Shown here piece after piece: positions 57,110 to 64,000 of a stretch of 64,000 bases of DNA. Below the pieces are notes generated by a model that worked only from the letters and a program-made list of their open reading frames with translations, had not been told where the DNA came from and did not search any database. The first letter of the stretch is position 1; each line of letters begins with the position of its first letter. The DNA lies in assembly GCA_021780075.1 (NCBI GenBank), contig JAJXZL010000010.1, forward strand, positions 58,325-122,324. The letters are read 5' to 3'. Origin of the DNA: Acidobacteriota bacterium. GTDB taxonomy: Bacteria > Acidobacteriota > Terriglobia > Terriglobales > Acidobacteriaceae. The position numbers and the translations under genes are program-made.

Positions 57110-58009
57110 TTATTCCACGTTCTGAATCTGTTCGCGGGCTTTCTCGATCTCTGCTTTCATGGCCAGCCCCAGTTCGGTTATGCGCGTACCCTTGCCGCCG
57201 ACTCCGCCGGTCTTTGAGAGCAGCGTGTTGGCCTCGCGATTCATCTCTTGCAGCAGAAAATCCAGCTTCTTGCCCGCTTCGCCACCCGCGGCCAGCAGCT
57301 CGCGGAAGTGCCCGATGTGCGTGGTCATGCGTTGCAATTCTTCCGCAATGTCGCTGCGGTCCACGAGCACGGCAACTTCTTCCAGCAGGCGCTGGCGATT
57401 GAACTCTGAGCCCGTGGCCGCCGTCAGCCTTTGAGTAAGGCGCTCCTGGTAGCGCTGCTCCACCTCAGGCCGCAATGCGGACACTCCTTCGACAGCTTCA
57501 GCCAGCCGATCAAGTGACGCGTTGAGGATTGCAGCGAGAGACTCACCTTCGCGGGCTCGCATCACCTTCAAGGCATCGAGAAGCGGCCCAATCTGCTGCA
57601 ACACACTTTCTGCCAGAGCGGCAAGATCTTCTTCGCCGTTGCCGCGGTTATCACTCTGCAACGCGGCAGGCATGCGCAGCGCCACATTCAGGTCCGGCTC
57701 ACCCGCAAATCCAAATTCTTCGCGCGCCGCCTCAAACGCCTGAAAGTAGCTCGCCACGAGCTCGCGATTGTAGCCGGCCTTCTGCTGCGCGGAACGATCT
57801 GCTGAAAGCGTCAGTTCTACGTGGCCACGCACTAGGCCCTCCTTGAGCGCCCGGCGCAGCTCCATTTCCAAGGCATCCATCCCTATGGGAAGGCGCAACT
57901 GTACATCCAGAAAGCGATGATTTACGCTCTTCAGGCTCAGCGTGTAAACGAGCTGATCGTGCACACGAACCTGGGTGCGCGCGAATCCGGTCATTGAATA
58001 AATCGGCAT
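57110..58009 (-). CDS. yicC: YicC family endoribonuclease
   Basis: A 299-residue protein with the YicC N-terminal domain ('SMTGFARTQV', 'SVNHRFLDVQLRLP') and the DUF1732 C-terminal domain ('FLLQEMNREANTLLSKTGG', ending 'MKAEIEKAREQIQNVE'). YicC proteins have recently been shown to cleave RNA. It often sits before gmk, as here. ATG 58009 comes six bases after the ABC exporter stop, so the whole run is an operon. Confidence 0.92.
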   Translation of the reverse strand: MPIYSMTGFARTQVRVHDQLVYTLSLKSVNHRFLDVQLRLPIGMDALEMELRRALKEGLVRGHVELTLSADRSAQQKAGYNRELVASYFQAFEAAREEFGFAGEPDLNVALRMPAALQSDNRGNGEEDLAALAESVLQQIGPLLDALKVMRAREGESLAAILNASLDRLAEAVEGVSALRPEVEQRYQERLTQRLTAATGSEFNRQRLLEEVAVLVDRSDIAEELQRMTTHIGHFRELLAAGGEAGKKLDFLLQEMNREANTLLSKTGGVGGKGTRITELGLAMKAEIEKAREQIQNVE

Positions 58010-58014
58010 ATCTG

Positions 58015-59874
58015 CTACTTCCCTACCCCGCCGGAGACGGCGGATTCCAGCACAACGGCCTCGGGCACGTCCATGAACTGCAGCTGATAAAGACGCTGAT
58101 ACGTTGACGACATGGTCAGCAGCTCCTCGTGCGGCCCAACAGCCGTGATACGTCCGTCCTCAAGAACGGCGATACGGTTGGCGCGCCGGATGGTGCCAAG
58201 CCGGTGCGCAATCACCAGCACCGTACGTCCCTGCATCAGGTTGGCCAGCGCCGCCTGCACCAGCGACTCGCTCTCAGCATCGAGCGCCGAGGTCGCTTCA
58301 TCAAGAATCAGAATCGGCGCATTTTTCAGAATCGCACGTGCAATGGCAATACGCTGCCGCTCGCCGCCGGAAAGCCGGAAGCCCTTCTCGCCGATCACCG
58401 TGTCATAGCCCTGCGGCATGCGCAGAATAAAGTCATGCGCCAGGGCATTGCGCGCAGCTTCCTCCACCAGCGCGTGTTTCAAGTCCGGTTGGCCGTAGGC
58501 AATGTTGTTACGCACAGTGTCGTTGAAAAGAATCATCTCTTGTGACACCTGGGCAACCTGGCTGCGCAGCGACGCCAGCGTCAGATCGCGGATGTCGTGC
58601 CCGTCAATCAGAATGCGACCCGATGTCACATCGAAGAAACGCGGAATCAGATTCACCAGGGTGGATTTGCCCGCACCGCTGGGGCCCACCAGCGCCACCA
58701 CCTCGCCCGCATGTGCCTCAAGATCAACGTTATGCAGTATCTGGTGCTCACCCTCTTCAGTGGAGTAGGAAAAGCCCACATTCTCAAACTGAATGTCCCG
58801 CTGAAAACCCTTCAGAACCTTTGCGTGCGACCGTTCCTTCACGTCGTCCTTGGCGTCGAAAAAGCCGAAGATGGACACCGACGCGCCCATAGCCTGCTGG
58901 AAGCTGTTGTAGAAGTATGCAAACTTGCGCACCGGATCGTACAGCTTGAAAAGTACGATAATGAAGGCGCCAAATGCACCGATGGTCATGCGGCCATGCT
59001 GGATTTCATTGCGTCCAATCAGAAGCAGCAGCGCAATCGCGATGGCGCCGATAGTGTCCATGAGCGGCGAACTGATGGACTGAATGCGCACACTGCGCAG
59101 GTTGGCTCGAAACAGCCGGCGTGCAGCCTTCTTGAAGCGCAGAATCTCCCACAGTTCAGTATTGAAAGCCTTCACGATACGGTTGCCCGTGACAGTCTCG
59201 TGCAGGATATTTTGGATCTCCGCCAGCTTGTCCTGCCCGCTGCGGGTGCGCGAGCGAACTTCCCTTCCGATCTTGCGCGAAGAAGTAACCACTACTGGAA
59301 TGAAAAGCAGCAGCGCCCAGCTAAGATGGCCGCCTAGACGGATGACAATGACGAGCCCGACAAGGAAGGTGAAGAACTGCTGAAGGAACTCGCCAATGAC
59401 CGAGCTGACCGCAATCTGTACTCGATCCACGTCGTTGATCAGCGTGGAAAGAATAGTGCCGGTGGCGTACTTATGAAAGAAGGTTGCCGAGCGGCGCAGC
59501 GTGGTTTCGTAGAGGTGGTTGCGCAGGTCGGTCACCATGCCGAAGCCTGCATAATTCACCAAGTATGTGCCCAGATAATCACACAGGCCCTTTACCACGG
59601 TGGAAGCCACCAGGGCAAAGGCTACCACCGTCCAGGCGTTGTGCATGAAGTGAGGAACGACCATTCGCAGGTCGAGATGCCATGGCGAGCGCGGAACGCC
59701 AAGAACGATGGGGCCGTCAGGCGCATTCGGCGCCAAAACCTTGTCAAAGATCGGCTGGAAAAGCAGGGTGCGAAAATTGTCGAGTAGGCCAACCCCGGCC
59801 AGTAGCAAAACGCCGGGCAGCAGTTGCAGCCAGTAGGGCAACCCGTATCGCACAAGGCGGAACAATCGCTTCAT
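58015..59874 (-). CDS. MsbA-like lipid A exporter
   Basis: A 619-residue ABC half-transporter that acts as a homodimer. Six spans lie at about 15-330 with a large periplasmic insertion near 55-90. The nucleotide-binding domain has Walker A 'GPSGAGKST', Q-loop 'SQEMILFND', signature 'LSGGERQR', and Walker B 'ILILDEATSALD' with the normal catalytic Glu. This fits MsbA, which flips lipid A-core; the neighbour hldE supplies heptose for that core. ATG 59874 follows AGGAAGGA; the longer frame lacks this. Confidence 0.88.
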   Translation of the reverse strand: MKRLFRLVRYGLPYWLQLLPGVLLLAGVGLLDNFRTLLFQPIFDKVLAPNAPDGPIVLGVPRSPWHLDLRMVVPHFMHNAWTVVAFALVASTVVKGLCDYLGTYLVNYAGFGMVTDLRNHLYETTLRRSATFFHKYATGTILSTLINDVDRVQIAVSSVIGEFLQQFFTFLVGLVIVIRLGGHLSWALLLFIPVVVTSSRKIGREVRSRTRSGQDKLAEIQNILHETVTGNRIVKAFNTELWEILRFKKAARRLFRANLRSVRIQSISSPLMDTIGAIAIALLLLIGRNEIQHGRMTIGAFGAFIIVLFKLYDPVRKFAYFYNSFQQAMGASVSIFGFFDAKDDVKERSHAKVLKGFQRDIQFENVGFSYSTEEGEHQILHNVDLEAHAGEVVALVGPSGAGKSTLVNLIPRFFDVTSGRILIDGHDIRDLTLASLRSQVAQVSQEMILFNDTVRNNIAYGQPDLKHALVEEAARNALAHDFILRMPQGYDTVIGEKGFRLSGGERQRIAIARAILKNAPILILDEATSALDAESESLVQAALANLMQGRTVLVIAHRLGTIRRANRIAVLEDGRITAVGPHEELLTMSSTYQRLYQLQFMDVPEAVVLESAVSGGVGK

Positions 59875-59969
59875 GCGGGCTGTCCTTCCTGCTGGTTGCA
59901 AGTCTTCCGGTACACTCCGGGGTACGAGCGCAACTCCATCCTCATATTGTATCTGGATTGAGCACGTGC

Positions 59970-61439
59970 CTACTTGCCCGCGCCTTTCTCGATAAGGCGG
60001 GTGGTGGAGAAGCCTTCAACGAGCGGCACGATTTTGACCTCGCCGCCCCAGGACTGCATCTCCGGCGCGCCGACCACGGAATCGGCCTTGTAGTCGCCGC
60101 CTTTGACAAGCACGTTGGGCTGCACGGCCACAATCAGGTCAAGCGGCGTGGGCTCGTCAAACACCACCACGGCATCCACGGCGGCCAGCGCGGCCAGCAC
60201 ACGCGCCCGCTCGTGTTCACCCACGATTGGGCGCGTTGGCCCTTTCAGGCTGCTCACTGAGGCGTCGCTGTTGATGGCCACAATCAGCTTATCGCCGCAG
60301 CGGCGGGCCTGCTCCAGCAGCGTGATGTGGCCAATATGGAGCAGGTCAAAGCAGCCATTGGTAAACACCACCCGCTCGCCATTCGCTTTCCACAGCGCCA
60401 CGCGCTCCACGAGTTCGGCGCGCGTAAGCACCTGATTCTCGGTGTTCAGGGCAATCTGTGGATTCAGAGCAGCGAGCAACTCGTGCTTCTCTACTGGCAC
60501 CGTGCCCACCTTGCCCACCACAATACCCGCTGCCACGTTGGCCAGCTGTACGGCAGTCTCAGGCTGCAGCCCAGAGGACAGGCACAAGGCCAGCACCGCC
60601 ATCACCGTATCTCCTGCGCCTGAAACATCGAAAACTTGCCGCGCCAGCGCCGGAGCAATAAACCGGTTACCGGGCCGCACCAGCGCTATCCCCTTCTCGC
60701 TCAGCGTCGCCGTCAGGAACTCCAGATTGAGGGCCGAAACCATGCCCTCCGCAGCCGCAAGCAGTCCGTCCAGATCGCCGGGATCAAGGCGCGCCGCGCG
60801 GGCCAGCTCGCTCAGATTGGGACAAAGGGTGGTCGCGCCGCGATAGCGTGCAAAGTTCGCACTCTTGGGATCTACCAGTACCGGAATGCCCCGCTCGCGG
60901 GCAGCAGGAATCAGCCTCTGGCACACCTCGGGAGTGATGGCGCCCTTGGCATAGTCTGAAATCACCAGGGCATCGCAGCCCGGCAGCAGAGAAAGCGTCT
61001 CATCCACCAGCTGGTCATAGGCGGCCTGCTCGCGTATCCCCATCCGCTCGAAGTCCAGACGCAGCATCTGCTGCTGTCCGCCCAGAATGCGCGTCTTGGT
61101 GATGGTGGGGAAATCCGCTGAAGAAACAAAATGCGGCGCGATTCCATTGGAGCGCAAGCTGGAGGAGAGCAGCTTCTCATTTTCGTCGCCGCCTGTAAAC
61201 CCCGCCACCGTGGTCTGCGCGCCCAGGCGAGCCAGATTCATGGCCACGTTGGCCGCCCCGCCTGGTTTGTCGTTCTGGTGCATCCCGCGCACCACAGGGA
61301 CCGGTGCCTCGGGCGAGATGCGCCCCACTTCGCCCCAGATGTACTTGTCGAGCATCACGTCGCCCACTACAAGCAGGCGCTTGCTGGTCCACCTGTGCTC
61401 GATCTCCCGGATTACCCGGTGCAGTTGTTCGATCACCAC
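59970..61439 (-). CDS. hldE: Bifunctional heptose kinase/adenylyltransferase
   Basis: A roughly 489-residue enzyme of ADP-heptose synthesis. The ribokinase-like N-terminal domain phosphorylates heptose 7-phosphate at C1: 'VVGDVMLDKYIWGEVGRISPEAPVPVV', 'GGAANVAMNLARLG' and the catalytic 'DVSGAGDTVMAVLAL'. The C-terminal domain transfers AMP: 'FTNGCFDLLHIGHITLLEQAR'. The start is uncertain: GTG 61439 or 61436 lie after GGGGG, TTG 61469 is upstream. gmhB, the phosphatase between the two reactions, is divergent from it. Confidence 0.95.
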   Translation of the reverse strand: MVIEQLHRVIREIEHRWTSKRLLVVGDVMLDKYIWGEVGRISPEAPVPVVRGMHQNDKPGGAANVAMNLARLGAQTTVAGFTGGDENEKLLSSSLRSNGIAPHFVSSADFPTITKTRILGGQQQMLRLDFERMGIREQAAYDQLVDETLSLLPGCDALVISDYAKGAITPEVCQRLIPAARERGIPVLVDPKSANFARYRGATTLCPNLSELARAARLDPGDLDGLLAAAEGMVSALNLEFLTATLSEKGIALVRPGNRFIAPALARQVFDVSGAGDTVMAVLALCLSSGLQPETAVQLANVAAGIVVGKVGTVPVEKHELLAALNPQIALNTENQVLTRAELVERVALWKANGERVVFTNGCFDLLHIGHITLLEQARRCGDKLIVAINSDASVSSLKGPTRPIVGEHERARVLAALAAVDAVVVFDEPTPLDLIVAVQPNVLVKGGDYKADSVVGAPEMQSWGGEVKIVPLVEGFSTTRLIEKGAGK

Positions 61440-61497
61440 GCCCCCAGGAACATACTTCCATGCCCGCAATGCAGGCCGGTATGCACTGACTTGTTGT

Positions 61498-61504
61498 TAT
61501 CATA
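61498..61504. promoter_or_regulatory. Symmetric -10 element shared by hldE and gmhB
   Basis: The bases TATCAT (61498-61503, plus) and TATGAT (61504-61499, minus) overlap in TTATCATAA, which is nearly its own inverse. On plus the -10 ends six bases before the gmhB GTG. On minus it lies about 60 bases before hldE. Confidence 0.5.
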
Positions 61505-61509
61505 ACGGC

Positions 61510-62109
61510 GTGACCGACTCCTTAGACACCAAAGGCGTGCACAATCTTCACACCATCTTTCTCGATCGCGACGGCGTGCTCAACCAGAAAATGCCGGAAG
61601 GCAGTTGGGTAACGTCCTGGGCAGAGTTTCGAACGCTGCCCGGAGTGCCCGAAGCGATTGGCAAGCTGAATCGCGCAGGAATGCGCGTGATTGTGGTCTC
61701 AAACCAGCGCGGCATCGCTCTTAAGCGCTTTTCATGCGCAGATGTCGAGGCCATTCACGCCAGTTTCCAGAATCTGTTGAAGAAGCACGGAGCGCATGTC
61801 GATGCCTTCTACTTTTGCCCACACGACAAGGGACAATGCAAATGCCGCAAGCCGCTGACCGGCATGTTTGACCAGGCGCAGTGCGACTTCGCTGACATCA
61901 GCGCCGCAACCAGCGCCATGATCGGCGATTCGCTCTCTGACGTGGAGTTCGGCAGGGGGCTGGGCATGCTGACGATCTTCATCGAGGGCGAGTCAACACG
62001 GCAAAAGCCCGGCGCACAGACCGCCGCCGTGATGGCCGACCTGCGCTTTCCGTCGCTTGCTGCCGCAGTGGATGTACTACTGCGACTTCGCATTGCGCCG
62101 CAGCTTTGA
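61510..62109 (+). CDS. gmhB: D-glycero-D-manno-heptose 1,7-bisphosphate 7-phosphatase
   Basis: A 199-residue HAD-family phosphatase. It has 'IFLDRDGVLN' (nucleophile and general acid Asp), 'VVSNQRGI', the zinc loop 'CPHDKGQCKCRKP', and 'MIGDSLSDVEFGRGLG'. The zinc loop is typical of GmhB. It removes the 7-phosphate between the two HldE reactions. The start is GTG 61510, with no SD and a -10 hexamer six bases upstream, so the message is probably leaderless. The longer frame overlaps hldE. Confidence 0.92.
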   Translation: MTDSLDTKGVHNLHTIFLDRDGVLNQKMPEGSWVTSWAEFRTLPGVPEAIGKLNRAGMRVIVVSNQRGIALKRFSCADVEAIHASFQNLLKKHGAHVDAFYFCPHDKGQCKCRKPLTGMFDQAQCDFADISAATSAMIGDSLSDVEFGRGLGMLTIFIEGESTRQKPGAQTAAVMADLRFPSLAAAVDVLLRLRIAPQL

Positions 62110-62289
62110 ATCGAATGATCTAGCGTCCTGAGTCAGTAATGAGCTCAACGATTGGTGACAAGAAGCTCCCTAACATGACAGGAGCGAGGTGGTGCGACGA
62201 GGGCGCGTATCGTGGTATGTCCTCCGAGGGGCTGACTGCTACCGCCATCGCCGCGGAGACCATGCGTGCATCCAAACGGTCAGCAAAGG
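62110..62289. other. Spacer before the IS630 scrap
   Basis: Open in the same frame as the transposase scrap from 62139, but the translated sequence here does not resemble any transposase part I recognise. It is probably disrupted element DNA or chance. Confidence 0.35.
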
Positions 62290-62459
62290 ATGGCGCAGGT
62301 TTGTGGCTGAAACGTCGGCGCGGCGTTCACTGCTCGTCCGAAGAACGGGAAACAGCCATCAACGACTTCATTGAACACTACACTCCCGATCCAAAACCCT
62401 TCATCTGGCACAAAAACGCAGACCAGATCCTCGACTCCGTCACCCGCTTTTGTAGATAA
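62290..62459 (+). pseudogene. 3' fragment of an IS630-family transposase
   Basis: The last 50 residues of the frame ending at 62459, 'RRRGVH..SSEERETAINDFIEHYTPDPKPFIWHKNADQILDSVTRFCR' in outline, match the end of IS630-type transposases ('RGVH.S...L..AI..FI..YN.DPKPF.WTK.AD.IL'). The catalytic DDE core is absent, so this is a dead remnant. No terminal inverted repeats were found around it. Confidence 0.7.
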
Positions 62460-62593
62460 ATTCAGGGCGCAGGACGCTAATACGCCTACGCCAGCGCGCG
62501 TTGCCTGGTAAAGACTCTTCAGAAATCACTGGAGAGGTCGTACCGGACAACCCGCGCCGGGAAGCCTTGCGTCTAGCCGCTGAGCCTTACGGT

Positions 62594-63976
62594 TCAGGAC
62601 ATAGGCGCAAGCTGCTCGGTATCTGCCCTCAATGCGCGTTCGCGCTCCTCGGCGATGGCGCTGAACATGGCTTCGTTGTCTGAATACTTGAACGAAACAA
62701 GTTGATGCGCCTGTGCCTCGCGCTGCTCGACGCGAGCCAGCAATGCGAGATCGGCCTTGGTCACCGGATGAAGCCCCTTTGCGCCAAGCCGCGCAAGGAT
62801 TTCGCTCTCACCCAGCGTGTTGCTCTCCGGTGCGTTGCGTACAAAGTCGATTGCCTTGGCCGCAGCCACCTCGCCATCGTGACGCGCAATGCCCACCAGG
62901 CCAGTGCTTGCCTTCCTTGCCCAGCCCGTAACGTAGCGGCCCGGAATCAGGGCTTTGGTCGCAGGGTCCCACACCTCATAGTGCGGCTCGCGCGGATGCT
63001 CTGGGTCCGGCTCGGTTGCGTAGCCATCCGGCCCCATCGGCAGCCCAATATTCGCATCGTGCGTGTCGCCAATGGCGAAAATGAGCGTATCGATGTCGAG
63101 GGTAACCCGCCGGTCAGTTTGCACTGCCGAGGTGCTGCCGTCCGCCTTGAGCACCAAGTCGTTTTCGGCAACCTCCAGCCGGGAAATTCTGCCGTTGGCA
63201 TCCGGCAGAATGGCTGCCGGCGACGACAGAAACCGGAACGACAGCCGCGGCGGAGTGAAGACAAAGTTTGGATCCTTCAGGTGACGGAAGTGCTGCTCAA
63301 ACAGCTTTTCCGGCGATACGTCCTGATTGCAGCGGGCGCACTGCTCTTTCACGCGGTCCAGTTCGGCGACCAGCTCCGCGCGCGCGATGTGCTGCTCAAC
63401 ATATTCGATTTCCTTCTCGTCGAATTTGATTTCGAGCGGTCCCCGGCGAGCGATGATGGTTACGCTTTCCGTCTTGCGGTCCGGATCATCGATCAGCAGC
63501 CAGCGCGCAATGTCGATGGCCACGTTGCCCATGCCTACAATGGCGATATTTCTGCCGGTTGAGAAGTCCATTCCCGTATAGAGGGGTAGCTGATTGTAGT
63601 GATAGACAAAGTCCTTTGCGGCGTAGACGCCTTTTGCATCCGCCCCAGGCAGTCCGAGCTTGCGTGCACCCTGCGCACCGCAGGCATAAACGATTGCCGC
63701 CGGGTGCATGGCCTCAAGCTCTTCAAGCGTAACTTCATAGGAGTTGCCCACCAGAACATTGCCAAAATAGTGCACATTTGGCAGCGCCAGCACCTGGGAA
63801 AACTGCTTCCGCAGGCCGAGTTTCATTTTGTCTTTAAGAGGATAAATTCCGTATTCAGCCAAGCCGCCGGGTTTAATATCCCGGTTAAATAAGAAAACGT
63901 CATAACCAGCCAATGCAATTTGCCGAGCCGCAAACATGCCCGCAGGCCCGGCTCCCACCACAAAGATGCCCTTCAA
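62594..63976 (-). CDS. Ferredoxin-NADP reductase, adrenodoxin-reductase (FprA) type
   Basis: A 460-residue flavoenzyme with two dinucleotide sites. FAD binds at 'VVGAGPAGMFAARQIALAG' (5-23), NADP at 'IAIVGMGNVAIDIARWLL' (about 144-161), and 'GWARKASTGLVGIARHDG' near 345 fits the FprA/adrenodoxin-reductase group. A C-x2-C pair ('CARCNQD') in an insertion near 213 is unusual. The C-terminal 60 residues are helical and variable. TTG 63976 follows GGGAGGTG. It should pass electrons between NADPH and a ferredoxin encoded elsewhere. Confidence 0.85.
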   Translation of the reverse strand: MKGIFVVGAGPAGMFAARQIALAGYDVFLFNRDIKPGGLAEYGIYPLKDKMKLGLRKQFSQVLALPNVHYFGNVLVGNSYEVTLEELEAMHPAAIVYACGAQGARKLGLPGADAKGVYAAKDFVYHYNQLPLYTGMDFSTGRNIAIVGMGNVAIDIARWLLIDDPDRKTESVTIIARRGPLEIKFDEKEIEYVEQHIARAELVAELDRVKEQCARCNQDVSPEKLFEQHFRHLKDPNFVFTPPRLSFRFLSSPAAILPDANGRISRLEVAENDLVLKADGSTSAVQTDRRVTLDIDTLIFAIGDTHDANIGLPMGPDGYATEPDPEHPREPHYEVWDPATKALIPGRYVTGWARKASTGLVGIARHDGEVAAAKAIDFVRNAPESNTLGESEILARLGAKGLHPVTKADLALLARVEQREAQAHQLVSFKYSDNEAMFSAIAEERERALRADTEQLAPMS

Positions 63977-64000
63977 ATGACACCTCCCTCTCTGCGCTCT

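Noticed and set aside
62501..62683. 60-codon frame after the IS630 scrap
   Set aside because: Runs into the ferredoxin-NADP reductase on the other strand; no SD, no recognisable domain.

Overview
The window looks like a chromosomal segment of an Acidobacteriota member (Acidobacteriaceae/Terriglobia type). The reasons are a roughly 1,100-residue Oar-like TonB-dependent receptor with an N-terminal carboxypeptidase-regulatory domain, a DUF4252 protein, a bactofilin, a PvlArgDC-AguB-AguA putrescine route, an F0 gene block separated from F1, a fused LptF-LptG protein, and short palindromes of the type common between genes in that phylum. Base composition is moderately GC-rich. Many genes start with GTG or TTG behind clear Shine-Dalgarno (SD) sequences. 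I saw no tRNA, rRNA or CRISPR array. The assignment to phylum is inference.

Layout. 1-3.1 kb: the 3' part of feoB, two small membrane proteins and repeat-rich spacers. 3.1-8.6 kb (minus): lnt, prfB (programmed +1 frameshift), a CoA-binding protein and a DsbD/ScsB-like reductase. 8.7-15.1 kb: a 41-residue membrane protein, an APC permease with a cytosolic tail, a small basic protein, a UPF0173 hydrolase, a methyltransferase, a bactofilin and a secreted protein. 15.2-17.1 kb (minus): atpZ-atpI-atpB-atpE. 17.2-22.2 kb: lysS, a YmdB-type phosphoesterase and two secreted proteins. 22.6-25.4 kb (minus): metY-metX behind a long leader. 25.4-31.3 kb: purB-ubiX, a glutaredoxin, a cupin, tadA, and the putrescine genes. 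31.6-38.5 kb: DUF4252 protein, icd-mdh and the TonB receptor. 38.5-46.7 kb: hydrolase, NUDIX, copper chaperone and CopA, fused LptFG, ABC half-exporter. 46.7-52.5 kb: divergent flagellar genes fliC-fliD-fliS and flbD-motA-motB. 52.7-62.1 kb: TPR protein, DNA glycosylases, coaBC-rpoZ-gmk-yicC-msbA, hldE and gmhB. The end holds an IS630 scrap and a ferredoxin-NADP reductase.

How genes work together. hldE and gmhB supply activated heptose; the MsbA-like flippase and LptFG move lipopolysaccharide; lnt matures lipoproteins. PvlArgDC, AguB and AguA turn arginine into putrescine. icd and mdh are adjacent TCA genes. MetX makes O-acetylhomoserine and MetY sulfhydrylates it. CopZ-like protein and CopA handle copper, and a DsbD/ScsB-like protein may add envelope thiol repair.

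The strongest candidate for an undescribed system is the metY-metX leader (about 25.17-25.36 kb, minus strand). It has a good sigma70-type promoter, a tiny open reading frame whose first codons alternate Met and Cys, a stable terminator hairpin with a U tract, and a mutually exclusive antiterminator pairing. This is what a ribosome-mediated Met/Cys attenuator should look like, in a place where many bacteria use a SAM riboswitch.
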